A DNA stretch of 64,000 bases from Pedobacter jeongneungensis (GTDB lineage: Bacteria; Bacteroidota; Bacteroidia; Sphingobacteriales; Sphingobacteriaceae). The notes under the pieces are model-generated. The model searched no databases and was not told the DNA's origin. It was given only the letters and a program-made list of their open reading frames with translations. The translations under genes and the position numbers were made by a program. The DNA is taken from positions 62,001 to 126,000 of the forward strand of contig NZ_AYMG01000038.1 of the NCBI RefSeq assembly GCF_000633455.1, in the 5' to 3' direction. Numbering within the stretch: the stretch's first letter is position 1; each line of letters opens with the position of its first letter. Of the stretch, positions 16,731-24,601 are shown piece by piece.

Positions 16731-17513
16731 ATGAACACCAAGGAAGTAGGAAATTCAGTCCTAAAGACACTTTTTGCCTCAATACCCTACGCCGGGCAGC
16801 TTTTCAGCGAGGTCTTCATTGAATACCGGAGCAGGATTAAACAAAATCGAATAAACGCATTCTCCGAACTATTGGAGGAACATTTTTCTGGTGGAAGTCA
16901 AATAGATTTCAGCAAGCTCAATAAGGTAGAGTTTAGTGACCTTTTTGAGGCCGTGATCCAGAGGGTTGCCCGTACTGATTCCAGCCAGAAACACATAAGG
17001 TTTCGTGACATTCTCACAAATTATATGGAGAGCACCGTCCAATCCATTGACCATGCGGAAACATTTTTGGATCTCATCTCATCCCTTGACGAACCGTCCA
17101 TACAAATTTTAAAATATCACAATCAGTATGATAAGGAATTTGCTAAGTACGATCAGAAGGAAGATTCCCTCCGAGATGCGATCAAAGATGAAAATCTTCG
17201 GCTTGAGAAAGAAAGAGATGAACAGAAGCGTGTAATGACCTTACTTCCAAGGTCTAAGTCGGACATCAGTTCGCTTACCAGAGAGTTACAAAATGTGCAG
17301 GAGCAGATCAAGCAACTTTCCAAATACCGACAAGCTTCATTCTACAGCTTGTCGGAAGACGATTTCCTTTATCTCAAACAAATACTGCTAAGCAAGGCCT
17401 TGTTAAGGGAATCGGGGGTCGGAACTCGTGGACACGTTCCCTATATGATGATGAGGATCACCATGTTTGGGAAACAATTTATCAACTATATCAGTGACGG
17501 CGACATTGGGTGA
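16731..17513 (+). CDS. Helical protein paired with an AAA ATPase (DUF4393-like)
   Basis: From ATG 16731 the protein has about 260 aa: an N-terminal SIPYAGQLFSEVFIEYRSRI segment, helices with KHIRFRDILTNYMEST, a coiled coil (about 130-200, with DENLRLEKERDEQKRVM) and a C-terminal RITMFGKQFINYI strand-helix. The first and last parts resemble DUF4393-type proteins; this is tentative. An upstream frame from 16668 adds 21 residues without family character. It is followed after 75 bp by the ATPase gene in the same direction, so the two are a likely functional pair, for example regulator or effector plus ATPase. Confidence 0.6.
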   Translation: MNTKEVGNSVLKTLFASIPYAGQLFSEVFIEYRSRIKQNRINAFSELLEEHFSGGSQIDFSKLNKVEFSDLFEAVIQRVARTDSSQKHIRFRDILTNYMESTVQSIDHAETFLDLISSLDEPSIQILKYHNQYDKEFAKYDQKEDSLRDAIKDENLRLEKERDEQKRVMTLLPRSKSDISSLTRELQNVQEQIKQLSKYRQASFYSLSEDDFLYLKQILLSKALLRESGVGTRGHVPYMMMRITMFGKQFINYISDGDIG

Positions 17514-17588
17514 TTTGACCCCATTGTTACGATTCAGAAAAAACTAACGCTTGATATTAAGAACATCTCAAAATATCCAATGTAGATT

Positions 17589-19367
17589 ATGGCATATGCA
17601 CTTAACAAACTTGTGTACATTTATATAAATAAGTTTTCAAGATTTGGCCCGATATCAATAAATCTAAGCAATCAATTAGATATCGATTATTCAAACGGTG
17701 TAGTGAGCATTAAAAGAAAAGCCGACCATTTTGATTATTTATTAGGAGAAAGTATTTCCAGCTTGAATATTATAGCAGGAGAAAACGGTGTCGGAAAGAC
17801 AACTTTGCTAAAAACCATCGCAGAATTGGTTGCTGACAGTTCAAGTGGTGAAAATAATTATGATTTCGAATATCTTTTGGTTTTTCAGATTGACGAAGAA
17901 ACGTTTTACCTCAGAAATGAACATGGAGATACAGGGCCCTATCCAATCGAAATACGCGAAAGGGGTTGGTTTGCTCCGAAACATGGACCCGTTTCTGACG
18001 ATTATCGCCGGTCGGTCATCTATTTTTCTCCGTACTTAGACTTCAATGTACTGGAAATCTTCCACACAAAGGATATTTCACCGATTATAGACCTATCCGC
18101 TACGAATATGGTTAATGAAGATATAAGGACTAGCAATGCGTGTGAAGATAATCAGGATGAAAGATATGAAAATCCACTTATCTTACATCGGATTAATAAC
18201 ATCAAGAGACAACTTAAGTTCTTCAATGAAGCCAGACAGTGTTTTGAGTTTCCATTTAGTATACCCAGCGATATCAACATTTGTTTCCATAGGCTTACCT
18301 ACGATCGGGATGACGTTTCCAGCGATTACAAAAAGGTGTATGATTTATTCCACTCGCTATGTTCAAATTTCTTCGGAGATGATCATGTTATATCTGAAGA
18401 TAACATCGCTAAACTGGTTTTTCTACGCAACCTCCTGAGCTTATACTTCAGATCGATCACTAGTATCAAAAACCGGTCAATACTGAACAAATACGTAAGC
18501 GAAAAATTGCAGAGTGCAATAAACAAGGTTGCAAAATCCGATGTCCAAGCTGTAATCGCTCTTTTTGAATCCTTTTTTGCGGAAAAAGATATTTTTGATT
18601 CGAATATCTTTTCTGAACTAATCTCCTCGTTTTATAAAAAGCTTATAAAAAATAAGTTTCATGTCAGCGATAACTATAACCAGGTATATATTTCTACACC
18701 TACGGACGACCCACTAATCAGCCTTTATTTCAGGATGATGGATACAAAGATCAATAGCAAGATGAGAGACAGGTTTATACTTCCACACGTCAGTAGCTTT
18801 ATCACTTTTGACTGGCCCAACTTCAGCAGTGGAGAAAAGATGTTTGCCGATCTTTTTTCAAGAATATATGGAGTTATGGACAAGTTAAAAAATACCGATA
18901 GGCCAATACTGCTTCTTATTGACGAAGGAGAAATGGGCTTCCATCCGAAATGGCAGCTCAAGTATGTAACCACGCTCTGTGGTTTTGTCAACCAAATTTT
19001 AGGAAAATACAAAATTGAGATATTGCTCGCGTCACATTCCCCGCTTGTACTTTCGGATTTTCCAAAAGAAAGGGTGCACCTTTTTAAAAAAAGCAACAGA
19101 AACAAAATTGTTAAAGGAGCAACGATGGGTACCCTTGCTCAGAATACCAGCGAACTACTCGCTCATGAGTTTTTTATAGATAGTACCCTAATAGGTGACT
19201 TGGCAAAAAAGTATGTCAATGATATCATTACCGAAATCCGAAACCTCACCACTAGCTCCCTTAATCCAATCATGGAGGACGAACTAATCGAAAAAATAGA
19301 GCTTATAGACGAACCCGTAGTAAAGAAGATCCTGCTTGAGGAAATGGGAAGGATTTTCAATGCTTAG
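17589..19367 (+). CDS. AAA/ABC-like ATPase of the AAA_15/AAA_21 (OLD-like) group
   Basis: This 592-aa protein shows a Walker A GENGVGKTT at residues 64-72, the ABC signature FSSGEK at 412-417, Walker B LLLIDEGEMGFHP with Asp445 and Glu446, and a switch histidine in SHSP (His483). A tail with LAQNTSELLAHEFFI follows. The long insert between Walker A and the signature is typical of SMC-like defence ATPases such as PtuA and GajA relatives. No TOPRIM nuclease domain is visible, so it probably depends on partners. It follows the helical protein and overlaps a 49-codon frame at its end. Confidence 0.85.
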   Translation: MAYALNKLVYIYINKFSRFGPISINLSNQLDIDYSNGVVSIKRKADHFDYLLGESISSLNIIAGENGVGKTTLLKTIAELVADSSSGENNYDFEYLLVFQIDEETFYLRNEHGDTGPYPIEIRERGWFAPKHGPVSDDYRRSVIYFSPYLDFNVLEIFHTKDISPIIDLSATNMVNEDIRTSNACEDNQDERYENPLILHRINNIKRQLKFFNEARQCFEFPFSIPSDINICFHRLTYDRDDVSSDYKKVYDLFHSLCSNFFGDDHVISEDNIAKLVFLRNLLSLYFRSITSIKNRSILNKYVSEKLQSAINKVAKSDVQAVIALFESFFAEKDIFDSNIFSELISSFYKKLIKNKFHVSDNYNQVYISTPTDDPLISLYFRMMDTKINSKMRDRFILPHVSSFITFDWPNFSSGEKMFADLFSRIYGVMDKLKNTDRPILLLIDEGEMGFHPKWQLKYVTTLCGFVNQILGKYKIEILLASHSPLVLSDFPKERVHLFKKSNRNKIVKGATMGTLAQNTSELLAHEFFIDSTLIGDLAKKYVNDIITEIRNLTTSSLNPIMEDELIEKIELIDEPVVKKILLEEMGRIFNA

Positions 19368-19509
19368 TATGCCACTTTTACACCGGAAGATCAGAAGTCT
19401 AGCTGCATACCACGCGGATCAGTTACTACCACTTGTCAAATCCCAGATGATTGGCAGCGCTGGGATACTGCTCAGAAAATATTTTGTTAGCGATGAAAAA
19501 CTCAAGTAA
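19360..19509 (+). CDS. Short frame overlapping the ATPase stop
   Basis: ATG 19360 overlaps the ATPase stop by 8 bases, as in the coupled ATPase-nuclease pairs further right. The product is 49 residues, LLHRKIRSLAAYHADQLLPL then SAGILLRKYFVSDEKLK. It runs antisense into the end of the next leftward gene. It may be a truncated partner gene, a genuine small protein or chance. No nuclease motif is present. Confidence 0.25.
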   Translation: MLSMPLLHRKIRSLAAYHADQLLPLVKSQMIGSAGILLRKYFVSDEKLK

Positions 19510-20181
19510 AATTTTGAAATAAGCGGTTTTTGCCTTTTCGTTGATTTTCAAGGCTTTCAAAAAGCTTTTGGCAAAATGTCCAGGAAATTTCTCAGTTATG
19601 AACCTAATTAAAAATTCTTTATCGACGGAAGAGTCATCAAGTTTAAGCTGATTTCCTGTTTTTCGGAAAATTTCTGCGAGGTATGCTTTTAAGTCTAACT
19701 GCTTGTTTGCCTTTATCAAACTTTCCAAGGCGGTATCGCTGGTGAGGTAATTGTACAGCGTCTCGAAAAAATAGGTATGAAGCTGAGCTGACAGGTATTG
19801 CTCTTCCGATATTTCTACTTTGATAGCGTCGCGGACTTTCTTAAAAAAACCGAACTTGATAGACAATTCTTTAAAAAGTTCAGTTTCCAGATTGGATAAT
19901 CCGTCTTCATAAGCGAATTTTAGCACCTTTTCGAGATCATGGTTGATATCAGAACGTACCGTTTCACCACCTTGTTTAACACAGTCATGAAGAATGTTAG
20001 AGGACATACCATTTAGCTGCTTCATAGCTTCAATCAGCATTGTGCCACCTATCCCCAATTCCAGAGCCATCTGCGAGGCCATTTCTGGTTTGTTGAGAAA
20101 ATAACTAAGCAGGCTGCTGACAACAACGGTCCCGGAAAACTGAGCAGCAGAGCCTTTTAGTGAGGAAAGTTTTTTTAGCAT
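19426..20181 (-). CDS. Unrecognised helical protein in the defence island, 251 aa
   Basis: The N-terminus has hydrophobic stretches (FSGTVVVSSLLSYFL and MALELGIGGTMLIEAM, about 15-55) that could insert in a membrane or pack as a helical effector. The remainder is charged and helical, with ISIKFGFFKKV-like and YFFETLYNYLTSDTALE segments. No catalytic motif or family was recognised. It converges with the ATPase gene on its 3' side and lies 203 bp beyond the ApeA-like gene in the same direction, so it could be a separate unit. The gap carries a small CTCC/GGAG hairpin near 20220. Confidence 0.55.
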   Translation of the reverse strand: MLKKLSSLKGSAAQFSGTVVVSSLLSYFLNKPEMASQMALELGIGGTMLIEAMKQLNGMSSNILHDCVKQGGETVRSDINHDLEKVLKFAYEDGLSNLETELFKELSIKFGFFKKVRDAIKVEISEEQYLSAQLHTYFFETLYNYLTSDTALESLIKANKQLDLKAYLAEIFRKTGNQLKLDDSSVDKEFLIRFITEKFPGHFAKSFLKALKINEKAKTAYFKILLEFFIANKIFSEQYPSAANHLGFDKW

Positions 20182-20384
20182 GCCAGATAAGACGTAAGAA
20201 ATTTAGATAACCAAAATACTCCATTTAACGGAGCAAGAGAAAACTAAATTAAGTATTTAACTTTACCTCTCAAAATGAGTATAAGGTGATTTTTTTCCAC
20301 GTGGATAATAGGATATCTTGCAAGCTTCGTTCAGTGAATCCCGATGATGAACCACGAGTTCCAATAAAAATGCAATTTGATATA

Positions 20385-21785
20385 CTAAATTCTTTCAAAA
20401 TGCACAAAATTGGGAAAAGTACAATCAATTTTCTCCTCAACAATCTCTTGCTCAATCTGCATAAGCAACAGGAGGTGATATTCAATAATGATTTTCATTT
20501 TTACAATATGTTTTCCCAGGTCACGTTTGCTTGTCAGCAAAGAAAGGTCGGTATGCTCCTTATCTACTTCATGCACAAGATAATGACGAAGATCCAATAT
20601 CCTCTGAACGAAGTTTGGCGGATCATCAACAAGTTTGACCAGTTTTGGGCTATGGTTGATTACTCTAATCAACTTGTCCCTGAGATGAAAGTCCCTGTAT
20701 GATTTGGCCAGCTTTGCATTGGTCAAAAATTGTCTGTGTTTTGGTGATAGTTGGTATTTGCTCAGGATTTCTTTCAGAGTTGGGTTAAGGGCTTTACTCT
20801 GGAGATCGGCGTCCTTAAAAGATTTATTGTAAATAATCTCCATGGCAGATACAAAAGGCTGGATGTAATTAATATAATCGCGGCGATCACTGTTAAGGTA
20901 GGACATCAGGTGTGACATTGGAAGCCTAAATTGGTCATACAATTGAAAAAAATTTCCAAGGTATTCTGAGTAGGAGAGTTTTTCCAGGCTGACAATCCTC
21001 TTGCCCGAACGAATTGAGGAATAGTGACTGTTTAAAATATTTTTGTCATAGGTGTAGGTAAAGGCCTGATTACTGGAATCCATGAATTCAATGTTGCAAA
21101 GACCAAGGTTCACGCCATTAACGAGCGAGTAAAATTCTCTGAAACGCTGCAGAAAAATGTATACTGCCTCAATGTCCATATCAATTTTAAATTGAAAGAA
21201 AAAACAGGTTTGCTGCTGAATGTTTAGGTTGTTTACATCAAAACGATGGTTTCTTTTAATGTAATCGTGGAACGTGCATATCCCATAGGGAAAAGGAATG
21301 TTGAGGGGTTCAACCTCGTAAAGGTCATATCCTAAAGCGGGATTTATTCCGCCTTTACGATTCGGATGCGGCATTTTTTGGCGGATGGAGTCAGATTTTG
21401 TCCAGCCGTTTAAAAACTGTGCAGACACAGAAAGTGTGTTGATTTTATCTGCCGGGTTAAACAATCTACTACCGGAGATAAATTGCCTAAAAGACAGGAC
21501 ATGTTCGGATCGGAAAGCTGAGTGCTCATGGGTCGTTGTTGCGCCAACTATATTTTCAAGTCTGAGCCCTATTATGGTTATGTAGTTCTGTTCTTTAGTA
21601 AATCCATAAATGCAGAGAATATCATCGTGAAAGTTTATATCCGAATAGGGTTTTTCAAATATGGGGAAAGACCCGTAAATTTTAATTTCATATTGATTAG
21701 CTTTAGCCGAAATGGTAATTTCACCATAATGCTTCAAAAGTTCATCATCTGCAGTCCAAAAATATCCCTTCAGCGTATCTTCCAT
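20385..21785 (-). CDS. apeA: ApeA-like HEPN ribonuclease
   Basis: The N-terminal ~250 residues (LKGYFWTADDE start, SGKRIVSLEKLSYSEY end) match the ApeA N-terminal domain pattern. The C-terminal HEPN domain carries the RNase motif Rx4H as RHYLVH, Arg400 and His405. ApeA is known as a stand-alone abortive-infection protein acting on RNA. Here it is the last gene of a four-gene operon, 12 bp after the DUF4209 gene. Its 466 aa are close to the family size. Residues look intact, so it is probably active. Whether it depends on its operon partners is unknown. Confidence 0.8.
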   Translation of the reverse strand: MEDTLKGYFWTADDELLKHYGEITISAKANQYEIKIYGSFPIFEKPYSDINFHDDILCIYGFTKEQNYITIIGLRLENIVGATTTHEHSAFRSEHVLSFRQFISGSRLFNPADKINTLSVSAQFLNGWTKSDSIRQKMPHPNRKGGINPALGYDLYEVEPLNIPFPYGICTFHDYIKRNHRFDVNNLNIQQQTCFFFQFKIDMDIEAVYIFLQRFREFYSLVNGVNLGLCNIEFMDSSNQAFTYTYDKNILNSHYSSIRSGKRIVSLEKLSYSEYLGNFFQLYDQFRLPMSHLMSYLNSDRRDYINYIQPFVSAMEIIYNKSFKDADLQSKALNPTLKEILSKYQLSPKHRQFLTNAKLAKSYRDFHLRDKLIRVINHSPKLVKLVDDPPNFVQRILDLRHYLVHEVDKEHTDLSLLTSKRDLGKHIVKMKIIIEYHLLLLMQIEQEIVEEKIDCTFPNFVHFERI

Positions 21786-21797
21786 AGCTTTGTAATT

Positions 21798-23573
21798 CTA
21801 ATCGGCATGTTCTTTATTTTCCGGAACCTTCATCAGGTTACCATATTTAGCCAGCTTAATATAAGCTAATAGGAGGATATTGGATAATGTTATCGTGTAA
21901 TCTTTCGGCCGGTAGAAAGCGTGAGCAACATTATTGCGGATGTTGTAACCGCTTCCTGTGAAAGTAAACTGCCATAGCCGAAGGTCTTCTTCCAAAAACG
22001 TGGTATTGAGCTCGTCACTCTGAAGAAGCTCATTTATATCTTTTGCCACTGTGCGATCGTCGTAAACTTTTGTTGTCGTCAGATTTGCACAGCTGCAGAG
22101 ATCCCGTAACAGCCCCTCAAATTTTACGGCAAGCTGGTCAAAAGCCATCTGCTGCTGATAATCCAAATGAGCATTCCGAGCGGTTATGTTAGCTTGGATG
22201 AGGATTTCCAAGGACGGCCTTAGCATAGCGATCCAGGAATAAATCTGCGGATTATCCGCATAACCGTTTTGTATCTGGCTGGCGAACCAGGTATGCTCAA
22301 AATAATGTAAACCTTCAGCTAAAAAATCACGTTCTTGTTTTTCCATCTTTTTAATTAATTCTCTAAAATAAATCGGAAGGCTTGACTCTAATGCGATCTG
22401 AAAACCCTGAAACAAATCCCGCCGACGAAGTTCAAACGGGCTTAGCCTATGACTGTTTAAATTAATATCATAATAAGATGTGGTCACAAATTGCAAAAAA
22501 GCATTTTCCCCGGCAAAGGGGTGCTCCGCTTTAGGCACAAACTTCCTGTCAAGTGCTATAGGGAAAAAGATCGTTCGGATATCTTGTGCTAAATGATATG
22601 CTGCTATATTCTGGGTAGATTCTATGATGACCGCTATTTGGTTGATATCCATTCTGCTGGATATCACATCGAAGTGAAGGTCCCTTTTTTGAATATGCAA
22701 TTCCCTTAAAAGTTCATCTGCTCTGGCACTGTCGCCAGCTTTTTTATAAAATTTGGATGCATTTGCTAACCTATCTGCTTTGATAAAACCCGATGTATCG
22801 TGGATACTTTCTGCAATCAGATTAATCTGCTCATTACCCATCATCCGGAAAATCGGTTTTAAATCTACACCTTCCTTTTTTGCGATAAGCAGGCATACGG
22901 AAAGATATGTTTCACTATGTGAACTCTGGTAATAACGCTGAAAAAAAGAAACTGCTTTTTCTGTATAACCAATAATGTCGGTACGATTAAAAATCCGGCT
23001 ATTGGCGGTTAACTCCAGAAGCCGCTGATAGTAGTAAAGATGATGCCCGGGAGCATCCAGCCAACCGGCAACAAGCTCCTTACAGCTATGGATATTATAT
23101 TTTGTATCTCTACAAAGGGTGAGGTAAGCCTCTAACAATTCCATTAGGCCGTTAATATGCCGGTCTTCCGAATCTAAGCCTGACAGATATTCTTGTGCAA
23201 GTTGCAGGTATGCATCTGCTGCTTTTTTCCCATACAAGTTGTTTTTACCCACCAAATAAAGGATGTGTGCATATCGAGCAGATAGATAAGCATTCTGTTC
23301 TTCGACAATGCGTATTTTCAGGTAATCGATTTCCCTGGAAGTCAATCGTTTTATGTCCGTAGTTTTATGTGTTCCGAACTCCATTATTGGCGCAAGGCTA
23401 CCATCTTTCAACATGAAGCCAAAGCATCTGACCTCTGTCTGGAAGCATTCGGCTGATGAAGCTGATTCCGGTAAATTATGTTTAATGAGCTCGAAATATG
23501 CATACTCTGGTTTAAGCATTGCACTGTAGATAATTTTCAAATAACCTCTATCTGATGCTTTTAAAAATTCCAT
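21798..23573 (-). CDS. DUF4209 (HEPN-like) protein, 591 aa
   Basis: About 480 helical residues, TPR-like in places (AYLQLAQEYLSGLDSEDRH, KADRLANASKFYKKAGDSAR), lead to a C-terminal DUF4209-type domain with FEGLLRDLCSCAN and the HEPN motif Rx4H as RNNVAH, Arg546 and His551. DUF4209 belongs to the HEPN group of nucleic-acid nucleases and binding proteins. It lies 26 bp after the HNH gene and 12 bp before ApeA, so all are likely cotranscribed. Possible roles are a second toxin or a sensor. Family naming of the C-terminus is fairly safe; the N-terminus is unassigned. Confidence 0.7.
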   Translation of the reverse strand: MEFLKASDRGYLKIIYSAMLKPEYAYFELIKHNLPESASSAECFQTEVRCFGFMLKDGSLAPIMEFGTHKTTDIKRLTSREIDYLKIRIVEEQNAYLSARYAHILYLVGKNNLYGKKAADAYLQLAQEYLSGLDSEDRHINGLMELLEAYLTLCRDTKYNIHSCKELVAGWLDAPGHHLYYYQRLLELTANSRIFNRTDIIGYTEKAVSFFQRYYQSSHSETYLSVCLLIAKKEGVDLKPIFRMMGNEQINLIAESIHDTSGFIKADRLANASKFYKKAGDSARADELLRELHIQKRDLHFDVISSRMDINQIAVIIESTQNIAAYHLAQDIRTIFFPIALDRKFVPKAEHPFAGENAFLQFVTTSYYDINLNSHRLSPFELRRRDLFQGFQIALESSLPIYFRELIKKMEKQERDFLAEGLHYFEHTWFASQIQNGYADNPQIYSWIAMLRPSLEILIQANITARNAHLDYQQQMAFDQLAVKFEGLLRDLCSCANLTTTKVYDDRTVAKDINELLQSDELNTTFLEEDLRLWQFTFTGSGYNIRNNVAHAFYRPKDYTITLSNILLLAYIKLAKYGNLMKVPENKEHAD

Positions 23574-23599
23574 TTAAATTCATGGTTTGTTTGGCATTA

Positions 23600-24601
23600 T
23601 TAATTGAACAAGAGAAACTCTTTAAGGATATCATTTTTTAATTTACTAAATGGCCTTTTATGGTAATGCTGTTCTTCACTTTCAGCCCCAAAAACCATGC
23701 GATGTACCTCTTCCCTGCTGACATCGATGGAGTTGAAAGTGTCATTAAACAAGGTTTGGATATAATTATCCGGGTATTTGTATTTCAAATCCAAAAGGTC
23801 ACGTAATTCCATATTGGAGTGGGCATCATACACCTCCTTGATTTTGAAAGCGGTTAAATGATTGAAGATTTTTGAGTCCTCCTCTACCTCTATCTTAATA
23901 TTATATTCATTCAAGTCCTGATGCACAAAACTAAAGCTAAACGCATCCTGTTCTTCTTTAATGTATGGATGGATGTGAGTTTGCAAAGTGAATATATCAT
24001 CAGCTTTTACCGAGCTGTTGCACACCGAGCAGCTTGGTATGAGGTTGAAAAACGAAATCCCCAGCAAAGGATATACACTTCGGGCGAACCAATGGTCAAA
24101 CTGAGCTCTGGTTATGCGGTGATCGTTGTTTTCACGCTGGCGCGCTTCAACTTTGGAAATCACGGTGTTGGTATAAAGCCTGTTGCAATAGGTGCAGGTA
24201 TTACGGTTTAACACCTTTGCAAGGTTATAAGATTTTGCTTTTGATTCACTAATCTGGCGCTCATAATCAAAGATTTCCAGGAGTTGCCTGGTGGGTTCAT
24301 AAACAGAAATCAACGTATCATGGGCCATGTTACGAAGTTTTTTTTGCAAACTTCGTGCTTTGAGATAGGCTAGATATTGATTCTCATTAAAATTTTTAAT
24401 GAGAAGGGGCATAAATTCATTGTGATGAACGATCAGTTTTTCAGGTGTGTCGGTCAGTATGCTGACGATACGCTCTTCATCCAAAAAATCTTTTGCCTCT
24501 TGGGGAATGTTGGATGAATCTACTGCTGAGCGTACGCTTTTTTTGAGTGATTTTGCATAAGCATCCAGTTGTGTTTGTTCAGGTTTTTCTAAATAGAGCA
24601 T
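23600..24601 (-). CDS. HNH endonuclease, PtuB-like
   Basis: The 333-aa protein starts MLYLEKPEQTQLDAY, like many HNH proteins paired with AAA ATPases. The HNH core is clear: CTYC at 136-139, FDHWF with Asp169 and His170, YPLLGISFFNLIPS with Asn186, and CSVCN at 191-195, followed by an IHPYI motif. Two CxxC pairs bind structural zinc and the DH pair is catalytic. It should nick or cut DNA when released by its ATPase. Its ATG shares one base with the ATPase stop (TAATG), showing translational coupling. Confidence 0.85.
   Translation of the reverse strand: MLYLEKPEQTQLDAYAKSLKKSVRSAVDSSNIPQEAKDFLDEERIVSILTDTPEKLIVHHNEFMPLLIKNFNENQYLAYLKARSLQKKLRNMAHDTLISVYEPTRQLLEIFDYERQISESKAKSYNLAKVLNRNTCTYCNRLYTNTVISKVEARQRENNDHRITRAQFDHWFARSVYPLLGISFFNLIPSCSVCNSSVKADDIFTLQTHIHPYIKEEQDAFSFSFVHQDLNEYNIKIEVEEDSKIFNHLTAFKIKEVYDAHSNMELRDLLDLKYKYPDNYIQTLFNDTFNSIDVSREEVHRMVFGAESEEQHYHKRPFSKLKNDILKEFLLFN

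Noticed and set aside
17589..19367. OLD-family nuclease with TOPRIM domain
   Set aside because: The ATPase motifs fit, but no TOPRIM-like acidic motif was seen after the switch histidine and the tail is too short.
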